DNA from: Trematomus loennbergii
Lineage: Eukaryota > Chordata > Actinopteri > Perciformes > Nototheniidae
Reading direction: 5' to 3'
Assembly (NCBI GenBank): GCA_012861695.1
Contig: JAAOOA010001136.1
Coordinates: 62,001-126,000, forward strand
Length of the DNA: 64,000 bases
Notes under the pieces: generated by a model
Database searches by the model: none
What the model was told of the DNA's origin: nothing
The model's input: only the letters and a program-made list of their open reading frames with translations
Shown: one piece after another, positions 1 through 9,741 of the stretch
How the letters are laid out: every line of letters begins with the position of its first letter
Numbering within the stretch: position 1 is the first letter of the stretch
Translations under genes and position numbers: made by a program

Positions 1-133
1 AAGGGAAGTGTTGGGTCTGGGTGGAGGAGCAAGTATGAGAAAAGACGCCCCAGTCTTTGTATTTAACCTGTAAACGCCTCATGCTGCTTCTTTCAGGATG
101 GGATGTTCCCTTACATAACTTCACCTGTGGTAA
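1..133 (-). repeat. Arm of a 133-bp perfect inverted repeat (partner 30783-30915)
   Basis: The reverse complement of this stretch matches 30783-30915 base for base, and the match runs into the window edge. The inner ~25 bases also resemble a LINE coding segment that recurs near 8490, 9100 and 11590. The partner lies just upstream of the calpain gene, close to a good splice donor, so this may be the 5' region of a second calpain gene pointing left out of the window. A recent dispersed repeat is the alternative. Confidence 0.8.
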
Positions 134-204
134 CACAGGATTTCCCTGCACCAAAATAAACAGGTCGATACACATAGGGAGAGATAATTACATGAGAGCA
201 GTGT

Positions 205-365
205 AACTGACTTTTTACAGCGCCACGGCTTCCACAGATGAATTATTTTTATGTATTTATTGTCAAAGCATTTAATATATTCATTGCTATCGGGATGTTA
301 AGAGCATTCCATGGAATATAACAAAAAGTGTTTCTGAAGTGAATTACCTACCCCACCTTTAATCG
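205..365. mobile_element. End fragment of a TTAA-flanked MITE
   Basis: The right edge reads CTACCCCACCTTTAA. This matches the terminal sequence of the complete copy at 47996-49158, including the block around GCATTCCATGGAATATAAC and the internal block around CGGCTTCCACAGATG that recurs inverted near 14520. Only one end is present. TTAA at the edge fits a piggyBac-like element, but no transposase is seen. Confidence 0.6.
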
Positions 366-619
366 AAATATTCTACGGAGCCCCCCTGGTGACATTGGTA
401 GAAAAATATGAATGCAAATTAATAATGCGTGGCCACGCATTAATTATTGAGCTCTGTAATGAGGAAACTGAGGTGGATGTTGATCTTGTTGATCATGTTG
501 ATCTTGCATTGAATGAAGGTAATTATAAAACGGACAAGTCAAATCAAGCAATCTGATTGGTTCTTAGCCGTGGTATACTGAGCGTATACCACGGGTAGAA
601 TTGTAAGTTACTTTTCACA

Positions 620-1745
620 ACAAGTCAGTATCCCTCCGCGTCTGAGATAAACAGTATACAGTTGGGCTGAAAAGCAAACAGACATATACATCAAACGGCA
701 AAAACATATTCAGTGTGCAGTTCCTTTGGCATTAGGGCAGGGATATTTAGATCAGCACTCCGCAGAGACGATCTTTGATCTTTGCTTCGCACTACGGAGG
801 CCGAGAGTCTCAGTTATCAACACACATGGAAGTCGAGGAGAAAGAGAAACCCAGCGCACTGAAAAATACCTACAAATCAAACGTTTGGCAATACTTCGGA
901 TTTTCAAGAAAGACGGTCAACTTGAAAGATCGCTCGCAAATTGTAAACGATGCCGTGCCGCTTTAAAGTACACAAGTAGTACGAGGAACTTAGCGACGCA
1001 CATAAAGAGGCGACATGGGTCTGCGGCTGAAAAGAGAAACCTGAAAGTTAGACATATGAGTTAAATCACTCAGTGAGGTGTTATGTCAGAGAGAGTGGTG
1101 TTTAGTTTACAACAGCCTGTGACTGCCAATAATAGTTTAAATGTCTTCCTTACAATTGTAAGCAGTTATGAAATACCTGTTTGTGAAAGGTTATTTGTAT
1201 TTTTTATTGTTCACATAGAAACCACACCACTGCTTTCTGCTCACTGGTGAGTTAGCCTATGGATGAGTGTTAAGCACATCAGGCTGGCAGCTGTATGGGC
1301 ATTGCACTATGGTAGTTGTTATTTGCACATTGTTAATCATAGGCAATGCATCCTTAAATTGTTTAACTGTGAGGTGTTATAACATTGTACTGTACTCTGG
1401 AGTTTTTAAGTAAAAAAAAAAGAAACAGCATGACTAGTAGAGAGAACCAAATATGTAAAGCACTTTTTTGTTAATGTATGATTTGCTGCATATAAGGAAT
1501 AAAACAAAAATCCTCTGTCGTACCATATTGAAGTATCATTATTTTGCATCGTGTTGAATCGCATCGTATCGCCCCGAATTGCATAATGTTGAATCAAATC
1601 ATATCGAACTGTATCGCAACAGGGGTGAATCGTATCGTATCGCATCGCCTAGTGTTTCAAATGCATCGTTAATGTATTGTATCGTTGGCAACGTATCGAG
1701 ATGTGCATCGCATCTGCCTCAGTGATGGAGATGCACATCCCTAGC
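620..1745 (+). pseudogene. Decayed hAT remnant with a broken BED zinc finger
   Basis: Around 823-1060, two overlapping frames together show a BED-finger pattern. One frame has VWQYFGF near 875. After a frameshift the other has CKRC near 945 and HIKRRH near 1005, giving the Cys-Cys-His-His spacing. BED fingers form the DNA-binding N-terminus of many hAT transposases. Downstream, 1490-1742 is rich in ATCG/ATGCGAT words and ends in GATGCACATCCCTAG, which resembles a fish hAT terminus in reverse. No DDE or RNase H-like region follows. It cannot encode a working transposase. Confidence 0.5.
1060..1490. other. Unassigned AT-rich stretch
   Basis: No coding potential, RNA gene or recognisable terminus was seen. 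It lies inside the hAT remnant and is probably its decayed interior. Confidence 0.4.
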
Positions 1746-1948
1746 GTGTAGGGAGGGGAAGCCCTGATTACATGTTGCCGACGCTTTTATCCGAAGTGAC
1801 TTAAAATAACATACTGTGACTTCCGGTTTGACTAATGGAGGAGTAGGTCGCACCCAGGAGAGCTCTGTTGAAATCCTGTCTAATATTACACTATACTCAC
1901 TTAATTACGACAACTAACGTGTGCAAACGTGTCTAAAAGATAACGAAT

Positions 1949-2618
1949 ATGGGGAAACCTACTAAGAAGCAAAGTCAGCCTGCAGACGACAAATCTTATG
2001 AGAGTGACACAGGGGACCGCATGGGAGCTAGCCAAAATGAGGAACATGCAGCTAACCACGCTCCGCTAACGCTAGCTGACATGGAGAAACTTTTCCTCTC
2101 AATGCAGGAGCGCATTATTTCAAACTGTCCGTCCAACTCTCAGCTGACCGCGCCCCCATTGACCGGCACGACCAAACAATCCAAGGCATGGAAGTGGCAA
2201 TCAACGCATGGAGGCCAGACTGCAAACTGTCGAATCCACCTGCACAGCCCTATCCAGGGAAAATGAGAGCCTCAAGTTTAAGGGGGACGACCTGGAAAAC
2301 AGATCGAGACGCAATAATATCCGCATAACTGGCGTACCTGAACAAGTTGAGGGCCCACAGCCGACCGCCTTTATGGAGTTGTTCCTGGCAGAAACGTTTG
2401 GTGCCGAAGCCTTTCCTTCCCCCCTTGCGGTTGACCGGGCGCACAAAGTAGCTACTGCCCGCAAGACGCAGAGCGACACCCCGCGCCCTTTCATCGCTCG
2501 GATCCACAACTTCCAGACCAAAGAGCGCATACTGAAGCTGGCGAGGGAGGCCGGTCCGCTCTCTTTCCACGGATGCAACATACACATTTTCCCGGACTAC
2601 AGCGTGGAGGTATCATAA
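1949..2618 (+). pseudogene. LINE-1-type ORF1 fragment
   Basis: Two overlapping frames (1949-2266 and 2208-2618) give a low-complexity N-terminus, a coiled-coil-like stretch (ENESLKFKGDDLENRSRRNN) and the RRM-like start RRNNIRITGVPE. This is the signature of L1/Tx1-type ORF1 RNA-binding proteins, which act as nucleic-acid chaperones in the retrotransposition particle. A frame change near 2200 interrupts the protein. The fragment ends at the hAT insertion at 2619-2627, and no ORF2 follows. Adjacent upstream DNA (about 1830-1948) may be its 5' UTR. Confidence 0.75.
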
Positions 2619-2626
2619 GCTATAAG

Positions 2627-3534
2627 CAGAGTTGGGTGTAACGTGTTACTTTGTAACGCGTTACTGTAATAATATTACTTTTGTCGGTAACGGAGTAGTG
2701 TAACGCATTACTTTTATAATTCAGTAATCACACTACAGTTACTAACATTGCCCCGACACGCGTTACTTCGTTACTTTTATAAAATCAGTCATAATCACAC
2801 TGACATACAAGAGGGGTTTCCGCCGCAGGTTTATATGTACGTAATATGCGCGTCCACATCTCCACGTGCAGTGCTCCATAAACATGGCTGAGTCAGCGAT
2901 AACTTTCGAGGGGTGGAGGTATGCCCATTATTTTGAGTTTGTCCAAAGAATAGACAGGAATGTGACGGTGAGGTGCAAACTGTGTCCAGGCCAGAAGCTG
3001 TTATCCACTGCTGTAAACACCACGTCAAACCTCAACAAACACCTGCAAAGAACACATGCTAAGGTGAAGCTAATAGCTAAGGACCCCCGAACCCAGAGTG
3101 AGGATGTTGTGAATGCGCCGCCGCCGACTCCGAAGCAGCAAAAATTACCGGTAACCAAAGCAGAGATGGACAGGCTTGTAGCATCCTTCATAGTAGAGGT
3201 AATGTTGCCCATTTGCACAGTGGAATCACCATCGCATCGTTCAGAGATATACTGCGCAAAATACAGATAGCAGGAGACAGAGGACAGCCATGGTCAGAGC
3301 TATCTGGATCAGTCTTATGCGACAATGGAAACTGAACTAAAGAGAACATTTGAAACTTTAGCAGTATGCGTGATCTGCCTGTAGGGAGGGGCGGGCCGGC
3401 CCTGCGAGTAAGTAACGAGTAAAGTAACGAGTTACTTTATGTAGAGAGTAACGAAGTAGTGTAATATATTACTTTTTTTTAAGTAATATGTAATATGTAA
3501 TATATTACTTTTTTTAGTAACGACCCCATCTCTG
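2627..3534 (+). mobile_element. Internally deleted hAT element with 8-bp target duplication
   Basis: The ends are CAGAGTTGGGTGTAACG on the left and, read inverted, CAGAGATGGGGTCGTTAC on the right. The 8-bp direct repeat GCTATAAG lies at 2619-2626 and 3535-3542. CAG ends and 8-bp duplications are diagnostic of hAT. Subterminal GTAACG and ATTACTTT repeats are abundant. Only the transposase N-terminus is kept, so it depends on helper transposase. It lies at the junction of the LINE-1 fragment and the integrase-core remnant. Confidence 0.9.
2866..3270 (+). CDS. N-terminal BED-finger fragment of a hAT transposase
   Basis: The 134-residue frame contains a BED zinc finger (CKLC around residue 38 and HLQRTH around residue 60), then the hAT-type segment VEVMLPICTVESPSHRSEIY. 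A short out-of-frame continuation near 3300-3360 (YLDQSYATM) is also transposase-like. The catalytic RNase H-like domain and the C-terminal dimerisation domain are missing because of the internal deletion. At best it encodes a DNA-binding stub. Confidence 0.75.
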   Translation: MQCSINMAESAITFEGWRYAHYFEFVQRIDRNVTVRCKLCPGQKLLSTAVNTTSNLNKHLQRTHAKVKLIAKDPRTQSEDVVNAPPPTPKQQKLPVTKAEMDRLVASFIVEVMLPICTVESPSHRSEIYCAKYR

Positions 3535-3544
3535 GCTATAAGCC

Positions 3545-4330
3545 ATAGGATTTCTTCAAACTCACCTGAATAACGTTCCGAAAACTCAGCTGTACAAGAT
3601 ATTTGTCCAGGAAGTCACCAACAAACAGACCTTCGTCTTTCATTTCGCCCAAGAATTGTATCCAGTACTCCATTCCTTCCTTGCGCAGGATCCCCCACCA
3701 ACTCTCAATTCTTTGATATGAAGAAGCCTACTGGTTCCAACAATATAGCTCCTATCACCTGATCTGTTGTCATTGTCATGGCGACGGAGGAAGGTTTGGA
3801 TGTCTCGTACAACCACATTTTCAGTTCCCAGATCTGTCCGGATGATCCGAGGACAACCACCAGTCTGCTCCATCACCTCTACAAAGTAGCCTCCTATGAC
3901 ATGTGGGTCACTGCTTGTGTATGCCGCTTTCAACCAGATGATTTTTCGGGAAAACCCATCTATATGCATCCATTTATGCAAATGTCATAGGGCTTTAATT
4001 TGTCATAGGAATCAACGTGCCAAATGTAGTTTGGCCCTTGCGCAAAGTACCGTCTGCGGATTAGTCTCCGGGCTCGACGCATAGCTGATTAGTTTGGATC
4101 CAGATATACAAGGATTAAACGAACATCTTCCTTTTTATGCATTCATCCCACTTTGCAGGCATTTTGCATGCATCCACCTGTAGCCATGAAGTCTCCCCGG
4201 TCCTTCTAGCTCCTGCTTGATGAAGTCGACGACTTGCCCAATGTCCGCATATTGTTTGCGTTTCAAACCGTGCATTTTCAGCATCCGAATTAAGTGCCTT
4301 TTGCTTATGATTGCAGAATATCATTATAAT
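3545..4330 (-). pseudogene. Integrase-core (DDE) transposase, broken
   Basis: On the minus strand the pieces, in order, are an arginine-rich segment with YFAQGPNYIWHVD near 4030, YDKLKPYDICING, DGFSRKIIWLKAAY, RTDLGTEN near 3830, LRRHDNDNRSGD, an out-of-frame QRIESWWGIL near 3710, and LFVGDFLDKYLVQL near 3610. This is the fold of the uncharacterised eukaryotic integrase-core family related to rve integrases, whose conserved acidic residues cut and join DNA. Frameshifts near 3970 and 3730 break it. Its position inside matching TIRs suggests it was that element's own transposase. Confidence 0.7.
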
Positions 4331-4539
4331 TCATCCCCAAATGAAAATAAAATAAATCAAATCAAATTAGCTTCGCGCTAATAGCCGTACGGACAGAGCT
4401 ATAGTGTTGTCACTCAGTCATCAGTTTCTATAGCCTATCTTGAGATAATTTAGTTATTGCGGGGCCACGTAATAATTATTGTGTGGCCAAGCATTAATAT
4501 TTTTCTCACCAATGTCACCAGGGGGGCTCCGTACTTCAC

Positions 4540-4837
4540 TTATAGTACAAGACACGTTGTCCAACCGACTACACACTGTGGTGCTTTATCTAAAGCACAC
4601 TCATCTTTTCCCTCTATGTAGAGAATTCTGCATATAAAGATTGTTCAAGTCTACAGAAATATGTGTAGAGACAAGAATATATTGTTGTTATACTTTTATT
4701 TTTCTCCCCAAAATATTGGTGCAACATTCATGCAGAACAGTAAGAGTTGTGTAAACACAAATGATGCCTCAAACACAGTAAAGGAAAACTTTTTTTTTAA
4801 ACAAAAAACAGTGGAGAGAAAAGTGCTTAGGGTGCAT
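4540..4837. other. Unassigned spacer
   Basis: AT-rich DNA with A and T runs. No gene or repeat terminus was recognised. It is likely part of the element that supplied the transposase fragment at 4838-5200. Confidence 0.3.
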
Positions 4838-5200
4838 CTCGGCGCCTAGCTGGGTCTGGCCCTCACCTCATACACATCACAAGCAATATCTTCCCTGGCT
4901 AAACATCGAGGGAAGAAGCGTCTTGAGTGTCGTATCCATCCTTGGATAGCACTCACATCAATGTCATCACATGCCTCTTCCATTGCCTCCAAAAGAGTCA
5001 AGCGCTCGTATGGCTGACGGTCACACCTTCCACCGACATGCCGAAAATAACTCTTCTATCGGATTTAGAAATGGAGAGTAGGGTGAAAGATGCAGAAGCA
5101 GAAATTGTGGGTGGTCAACGAACCAGTTTTGGACGGTGGCTGCTCGATGAAAGCTGACATTGTCCCATACAATTACGTATCTGAGTTGCAAAAAAACGTA
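4838..5200 (-). pseudogene. IS630/Tc1-mariner-type (DDE_3) transposase C-terminal fragment
   Basis: The minus-strand frame around 5021-5170 reads VIVWDNVSFHRAATVQNWF and then SPYSPFLNPIEE. This is the canonical DDE_3 block, with the second Asp in WDN and the final Glu in NPIEE. After a frameshift at about 5020 the match continues as RQPYERLTLLEAMEEACDDI and RHSRRFFPRCLARE down to about 4850. The N-terminal helix-turn-helix and first catalytic Asp are absent, so it is inactive. Confidence 0.8.
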
Positions 5201-5210
5201 TATATCCAGG

Positions 5211-5460
5211 GGTGCACATAACTGGTACGCAGGTACGCATGCGCAGCACAAATCTGAATTGCGTAACGTCACTTGTGTCACTACGCGCCTTTGCATACCT
5301 CAAAACATCAAAACAAAACACATATTTTGTCTACACGTGTTTCTTGTCAACACTCAATGGAGTAAACTACTAGACATGTCAAAAAAACAAAGACATTAAG
5401 CAGCTACGTTGCCGTTTCGCTCCCTGCAAAAAATCTTCGGACTTTCTATGACTGATTGAA
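5211..5460 (+). mobile_element. hAT terminal fragment
   Basis: The fragment starts CAGGGGTGCACATAACTGGT, a CAG-type hAT end. A related end in reverse is found at 31384-31434 (CAGGGCTGCACATAACTGGT). Downstream DNA includes a short frame starting at 5375 with a basic N-terminus, but no transposase domain is clear and no matching right end is nearby. Confidence 0.5.
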
Positions 5461-5539
5461 CTAGAGCTGGGCGAGCCGCGCAGGACAGAACCGACGGACC
5501 TGTGAAGCTTTACAGGAGGCAGAGGCTTAGATCACTGGA

Positions 5540-5800
5540 CGACAGAGTGGTTCACCGTGTGCACAGACAGGGTTAACGTCGGTATGAACAACAGAATTGT
5601 GCCAAAACTCCGCCAACTGGCTGCAGTGGGAGACTCCCCTGAGTACATTCTGTGCCTCGCGCACACACTGGAGAACTGCGCAAAATCAGCTGATCACAAC
5701 GTTCACGCTCTGTGGTCAAGCTGCTGCAGTTTTATTTACAACAAAGTGGAGCAGAACACACAGCTGCAAACTTACTCAGGGTGTTAATGGAAGAGTTTGA
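5540..5800 (+). pseudogene. Possible hAT transposase fragment
   Basis: The 76-residue frame at 5557-5787 contains ILCLAHTLE, which resembles the C-AHTLN motif of hAT transposases, preceded by a CTD-like stretch. No BED finger or C-terminal dimerisation domain is attached. The assignment rests on one motif. Confidence 0.35.
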
Positions 5801-5810
5801 AATCAGACAG

Positions 5811-5940
5811 AGGTGGAAGAAGTACTCAGATCTTGTGTAGGAATACTCTGTTACAGTAAAAGTCCTGCATTCAAAATGTTACTCAAGTAAAAGTACAAAA
5901 GTATTTTCAAAATATAGTTAAAGTACCAAAAATAAAAGTA
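5811..5940. mobile_element. hAT terminus of the AAGTAAAAGTA type
   Basis: The sequence begins CAGAGGTGGAAGAAGTACTC and runs into repeated AAGTAAAAGTAC words, a familiar fish hAT end. A similar end starts near 31669, and 34955-35035 has related GTGGAGTA words. No paired terminus with a target duplication was found here. Confidence 0.55.
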
Positions 5941-5944
5941 GTCA

Positions 5945-6290
5945 TTGTGCAGATTGGGGGGTGTTGGCGCCGTCTGAAGTCCTGCACCAGCCCCTTGGTC
6001 TTCCCTGCGTTGAGCTGGAGGTGGTTCCTCTGGCACCAGAGGGCGAAGTCCTGCGTCAGCTCCCTGTACTCCCTGTCGTCCTTGTTGGAGATGAGGCCAA
6101 CAATGGCGGAGTCGTCAAAGAACTTCTGCAGGTGACAGCTAGCAGTGTTGTGGGTGAAGTCTGCAGAGGGTGAAGAGAAACGGTGCCAGCAACGTCCCCT
6201 GGGGTGCCCCCGTACTGCTGATGAGGGTGTCTGATTGACACCCTCACATACTGTGGACGGTTGGTGAGGGCTAGGGCTGCATGGGAAAAA
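5945..6290 (-). pseudogene. LINE reverse-transcriptase fragment
   Basis: On the minus strand, LTNRPQYVRV (near 6270) and, in another frame, SCHLQKFFDDSAIVGLISNK then LWCQRNHLQLNAGKTKGL follow the palm and thumb order of non-LTR reverse transcriptases. FDDSA is a variant of the catalytic Phe/Tyr-x-Asp-Asp box. Frameshifts split the pieces. It most resembles the CR1/L2/Rex-like LINE at 25930-29309. Confidence 0.7.
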
Positions 6291-6636
6291 TCATAACCAT
6301 GATTATTTTTGGCCAATTTTGATATCATGATGATTAAATACGATTATTCATTGACTTTGAAAATATCCATTTATTGAACTTTAAAAAAAAAAAATAATAA
6401 TTTGAACAGTATGTTTTTAACAGTTGATTACCCTGAACTTTAAGTATAATTCAACTGAAAAACCAAGAAAATAATAAATTATACATTTATATCTACATTT
6501 AAATAAATAATGTAAAAATAATAAATACCAATAAAGAAGATCAACACATATTTTGGAGCGCACTTCCACAACCTACTAAACATATATAAATATGATAACT
6601 AATGTCACTCACAACCTGTCATGTTAAATCAATGCA

Positions 6637-7338
6637 AGGCATCAATGCTAAAGCCTCCAGATTTCAAATATCCTAAAGAAGAAGAGAAGAAAAAAAAGAA
6701 AAAGCCTCATTAGGCATGGTTACTTTGGCCTTTACTCTGCAATAGCAGTGCCCATTTCACTTTAGATAATGACCATACACTGTATATTAACAAGACTCTT
6801 GTTTTTGTTTATAAAACCTGCTTATATGATTTTAAATTATAAACCTTTCAGGATGTTTTTATTCAGAAGCCACTGCAGCTGCTCAGCATCTACTTCTTTG
6901 CACTGGAAATGGATAAAAACAATATTAAATAGACTGATGTAAACTTGTCCAAATATTTTATAAGTGAGTATTCTGTTAGCCAAAAGCTCATATGTTTACA
7001 ATAAATGACATATATGTTCAAACCTTTCTCGTTCTTAATAAAGACTATATTTAGGGTCGATATTTGTTGACTTTTCTTTAAAATAGCAGATCTCTGTGAC
7101 CGGATATAGTTTTTTCGGCTTAGTGAACGTGTCTCTGCTCCGATCAGGAGCTGCTGCACCAGCCACCTAACCTCCGACCCGTCTTGTAACACGGAGCCCG
7201 TTTCCTAAACCATGCAAAATGTATGCGTGTGCATAAAGCTAAAGAGTTATGATCGGTCATAATAACACAGAATTTGGTGATGATTCAATCGTTTACAGTG
7301 AGATCTACTCACATACTTTTGGCCATACTCGCGCAGCC
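6637..7338 (-). pseudogene. Calpain exon 14-16 fragment, copy A
   Basis: Read on the minus strand. An exon 14-like end (EYGQK, 7317-7338) is followed by a 58-bp exon 15-like block (6845-6902) with TTTCCAG before it and GTTT after it; it encodes KEVDAEQLQ and NKNILK. An exon 16-like start (6637-6672) encodes [10 protein letters not shown] and then stops matching. The resident gene's exon 15 is also 58 bp and encodes [15 protein letters not shown]. The intron between the exon-like blocks is unlike the resident intron but is shared with copies B and C. It comes from a paralogous penta-EF-hand region with no path to a complete protein. Confidence 0.8.
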
Positions 7339-7859
7339 CTGAAAATGAACTGAGATGTACATGCAAATGTACTTTAGTAAGTGTGAAGAGCAATTTTGAT
7401 TTAAAATAGCAATTTGAAGGTTGGATATTTGAAATAAAATGGTGTCTATATTAATAATTTAAGATGAAATTAAATCCAGTTTATTTGTAGTACTTTCTAT
7501 TTGTATTGTTTCATATAGTGGCATCAATGTGTGCATTTGATACAGATAATGGAGCAGTTGCTTAAAGTTTAGGTCCTTATATACAGTATAGCCCTTAAGG
7601 TCAAATAATGAGATCCTCGAACCCCCTCCCCCCCACCGTCCGCACCTCCATACAGAGCCCCCCACCATATCAAATCCCGACTTAACCCCTGACTACACGT
7701 ATGCTGAAGTTTAGTTCCACAGTCCAGTACAGTTGGTTTTGTAAGTACCTTAAGCTTGTTTGCCAAGAAGAAGATAAAAAATGAACGAGTGTTTTCAAAT
7801 TAGGTTGTGTAAGGAGGTCCCTGGTTAGCGAAATGTACATCATTTTTAATGTTTTAATT

Positions 7860-7985
7860 TATTTGACAGGGACAGTGCACATTGATTAACATTTCTGTAA
7901 ATGCGCCAGAGTTAGCCAACAGGCTATTTTTCATCTGCAGTCCCTGGACAGATGTTGAAAGTCATCCTAAAAAATGTCACTTCAA
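7860..7985 (-). repeat. LINE-type 3' segment
   Basis: TTTATTTGACAGGGACAGTG and the following bases resemble the common 3' region of fish LINE copies. It is present in copy A only. No protein is encoded. Confidence 0.35.
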
Positions 7986-8160
7986 ATGACAGGTAATACA
8001 ATCAGTAAAACAACATTCAACATAGATGCTTATATTATGATAAAAGCTTATATAAAAACATAAAAACATAAAACAAAACTAAAATACATATTCACGAAGC
8101 AGACAGATAGCAACAGGTCAAGGTACAGTGTACAAACAGCTTTGTAAAGTGCAGATTGTG

Positions 8161-8560
8161 TCAGTGTTGACAGAGCTGATTTTCCACTAACCATGTTTTT
8201 AAATTAGATTTGAATAAACTGCAGGTGTTTTGTTCTCTAAACTGTTTTGCAGCTTTAAAAGAAAAAGAAGATTGGCTGAATGAACTCTTCCTTAATGGAA
8301 CAACGCAGTCTCCTCTTGTTGCAGCTCTTGTTGACCTAGTTACAGGTGTGTGTATGGTGAACAAATGTCTGAGTGAGGTGAGGTAAGGTCGTGTATTATT
8401 TTGTACATGAGGCAAGCATTTAGATATCTAATTACATTTTCCCAGCTCAACAAGTTATATTTTGGCAGTATTTGGGATGCACCTTACATAACTTCACCTG
8501 TGGCAACACGAGATTTCCCTGCACCCTAATAAACAGGTAGATACACATAGGCAAGGCAAG
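8161..8560 (-). pseudogene. LINE ORF C-terminal fragment
   Basis: The minus-strand frame contains RAATRGDCVVPLRKSSFSQS and FKAAKQ, a pattern from the end of CR1/L2-type reverse-transcriptase proteins. The same segment recurs at 8898-9147 and 11266-11664, where the longest version adds LPKYNLLSWENVIRYLNACL upstream. It cannot function alone. Confidence 0.65.
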
Positions 8561-8900
8561 GCAAGTTTATTTATATAGCACCTTTCAACACAAGGTTCAA
8601 AGTGCTTTACAAAAAATGGAAGTCATTAAAAAGCAAAGATAATAAAATAAACATTAAAAGAAAAAATACATGGATAAAGTTACAGTGCAGTTTAAGATGT
8701 GAATAGTTCAATTAAAAGCAGCGGCAAAAAGAAAAGTCTTCAGCCTGGATTTAAAAGTAGTCAGAGTTGCAGCGACCTGCAGGTTTCTGGGAGTTTGTTC
8801 CAGATATTTGGAGCATAATAACTGAACGCTGCTTCTCCATGTTTAGTTCTGACTCTGGGGACAGAAAGCTGACCAGTCCCTGAAGACCTGAGAGTTCTGG
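8556..8900 (-). mobile_element. 5'-truncated LINE 3' end
   Basis: On the minus strand the reading VPRVRTKHGEAAFSYYAPNI and WNKLPE is the conserved C-terminus of an L2-like LINE. It is followed by a 3' UTR ending in the TATATAAATAAACTTGCC-type tail. A second copy is at 11655-12050. It separates two LINE fragments of another family. Confidence 0.65.
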
Positions 8901-9147
8901 ATGAACTCTTCCTTAATGGAACAACGCAGTCTCCTCTTGTTGCAGCTCTTGTTGACCTAGTTACAGGTGTGCGTATGGTGAACAAATGTCTGAGCAGAGG
9001 TGAGGTAAGGTCGTGTATTATTTTGTACATGAGGCAAGCATTTAGATATCTGATTACATTTTCCCAGCTCAACAAGTTGTATTTTGGCAGTATTTGGGAT
9101 GCATCCTTACATAACTTCACCTGTGGCAACACGAGATTTCCCTGCAC
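8898..9147 (-). pseudogene. Second LINE ORF C-terminal fragment
   Basis: It repeats the coding segment of 8161-8500 (RAATRGDCVVPLRKSS) and extends upstream to LPQVKLCKDASQILPKYN. Two pieces of the same coding region therefore flank the L2-like 3' end. Confidence 0.6.
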
Positions 9148-9174
9148 AGGGAGAGATAATTACATGTGAGCAGT

Positions 9175-9450
9175 GTGAGTGACAACACTTGATTAGCTTT
9201 TTTCATCTTCCAATTCCTGCTGCCTTGGCTTGTTGTTTTGGCCTGTTTGCTTCAAGCTGTTATTTATTATAACATTCTGTGCATGTAGACAGAAAACTAA
9301 TTCCCCAGGGTAGGCTGCTTTGCATTGGCAGAGCAACTCTGTGCATCCAACTTTGTTGTACATTGACAGACAGGTATTTTACATGCACATTGGAAATGTC
9401 ATGGTGAATTAAAAAGTTCTAACTTTTCCTGCATGTCTTTGCGAACACAG
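9175..9450. repeat. Interspersed repeat (copies at 14235-14495 and 25265-25460)
   Basis: The block around CCTGCTGCCTTGGCTTGTTG through GACAGACAGGTATTTTACAT recurs in direct orientation near 14300-14490 and inverted at 25265-25460. The ends do not show a clear class. No protein is encoded. Confidence 0.65.
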
Positions 9451-9741
9451 GTACAGTATTATTCATTAACTTTGAAAATATCCATTTATTGAACTTTAAA
9501 AAAAATAAGAATAATAATTTGAACAGTATGTTTTTAACAGTTGATTACCCTGAACTTTAAGTATAATTCAACTGAAAAACCAAGAAAAGAATAAATTATA
9601 CATTTAAATAAATAATATAAAAATAATAAATACCAATAAAGAAGATCAACACATATTTTGGAGCGCACTTTCACAACCTACTAAACATATATAAATATGA
9701 TAACTAATGTCACTCACAACCTGTCATGTTAAATCAATGCA

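Larger units (their letters stand above)
376..4533 (-). mobile_element. DNA transposon with long TIRs and an integrase-core remnant, carrying nested insertions
   Basis: The left end CGGAGCCCCCCTGGTGACAT reappears inverted at the right end, CCAGGGGGGCTCCG. Subterminal GTGGCC/GGCCAC motifs are shared over roughly the outer 60-90 bases of each end. Between the ends lie a decayed integrase-core (DDE-type) gene on the minus strand, a hAT BED-finger remnant, a LINE-1 ORF1 fragment and a separate complete hAT insertion, so the original element has been hit several times. The flanks share only TA, which is weak evidence for a target duplication. Membership of an IS3EU-like or related superfamily is a guess from the integrase type. 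Confidence 0.6.
6343..8915 (-). repeat. Copy A of a ~3.1-kb direct repeat (calpain fragment plus LINE 3' ends)
   Basis: This copy aligns in order with copy B (9460-12040). Both start at TTTGAAAATATCCATTTATT, pass through calpain exon 16-, 15- and 14-like pieces, and end in LINE C-terminal sequence. The exon 15-like pieces are 3105 bases apart. Copy A lacks about 345 bases that copies B and C have (10094-10440) and has an extra ~370 bases near 7615-7985. A unit-length duplication followed by independent indels explains this. Confidence 0.75.

Noticed and set aside
1490..1740. ATCG-rich stretch as a satellite array
   Set aside because: Words recur without a fixed period. It fits a decayed hAT subterminal region better.
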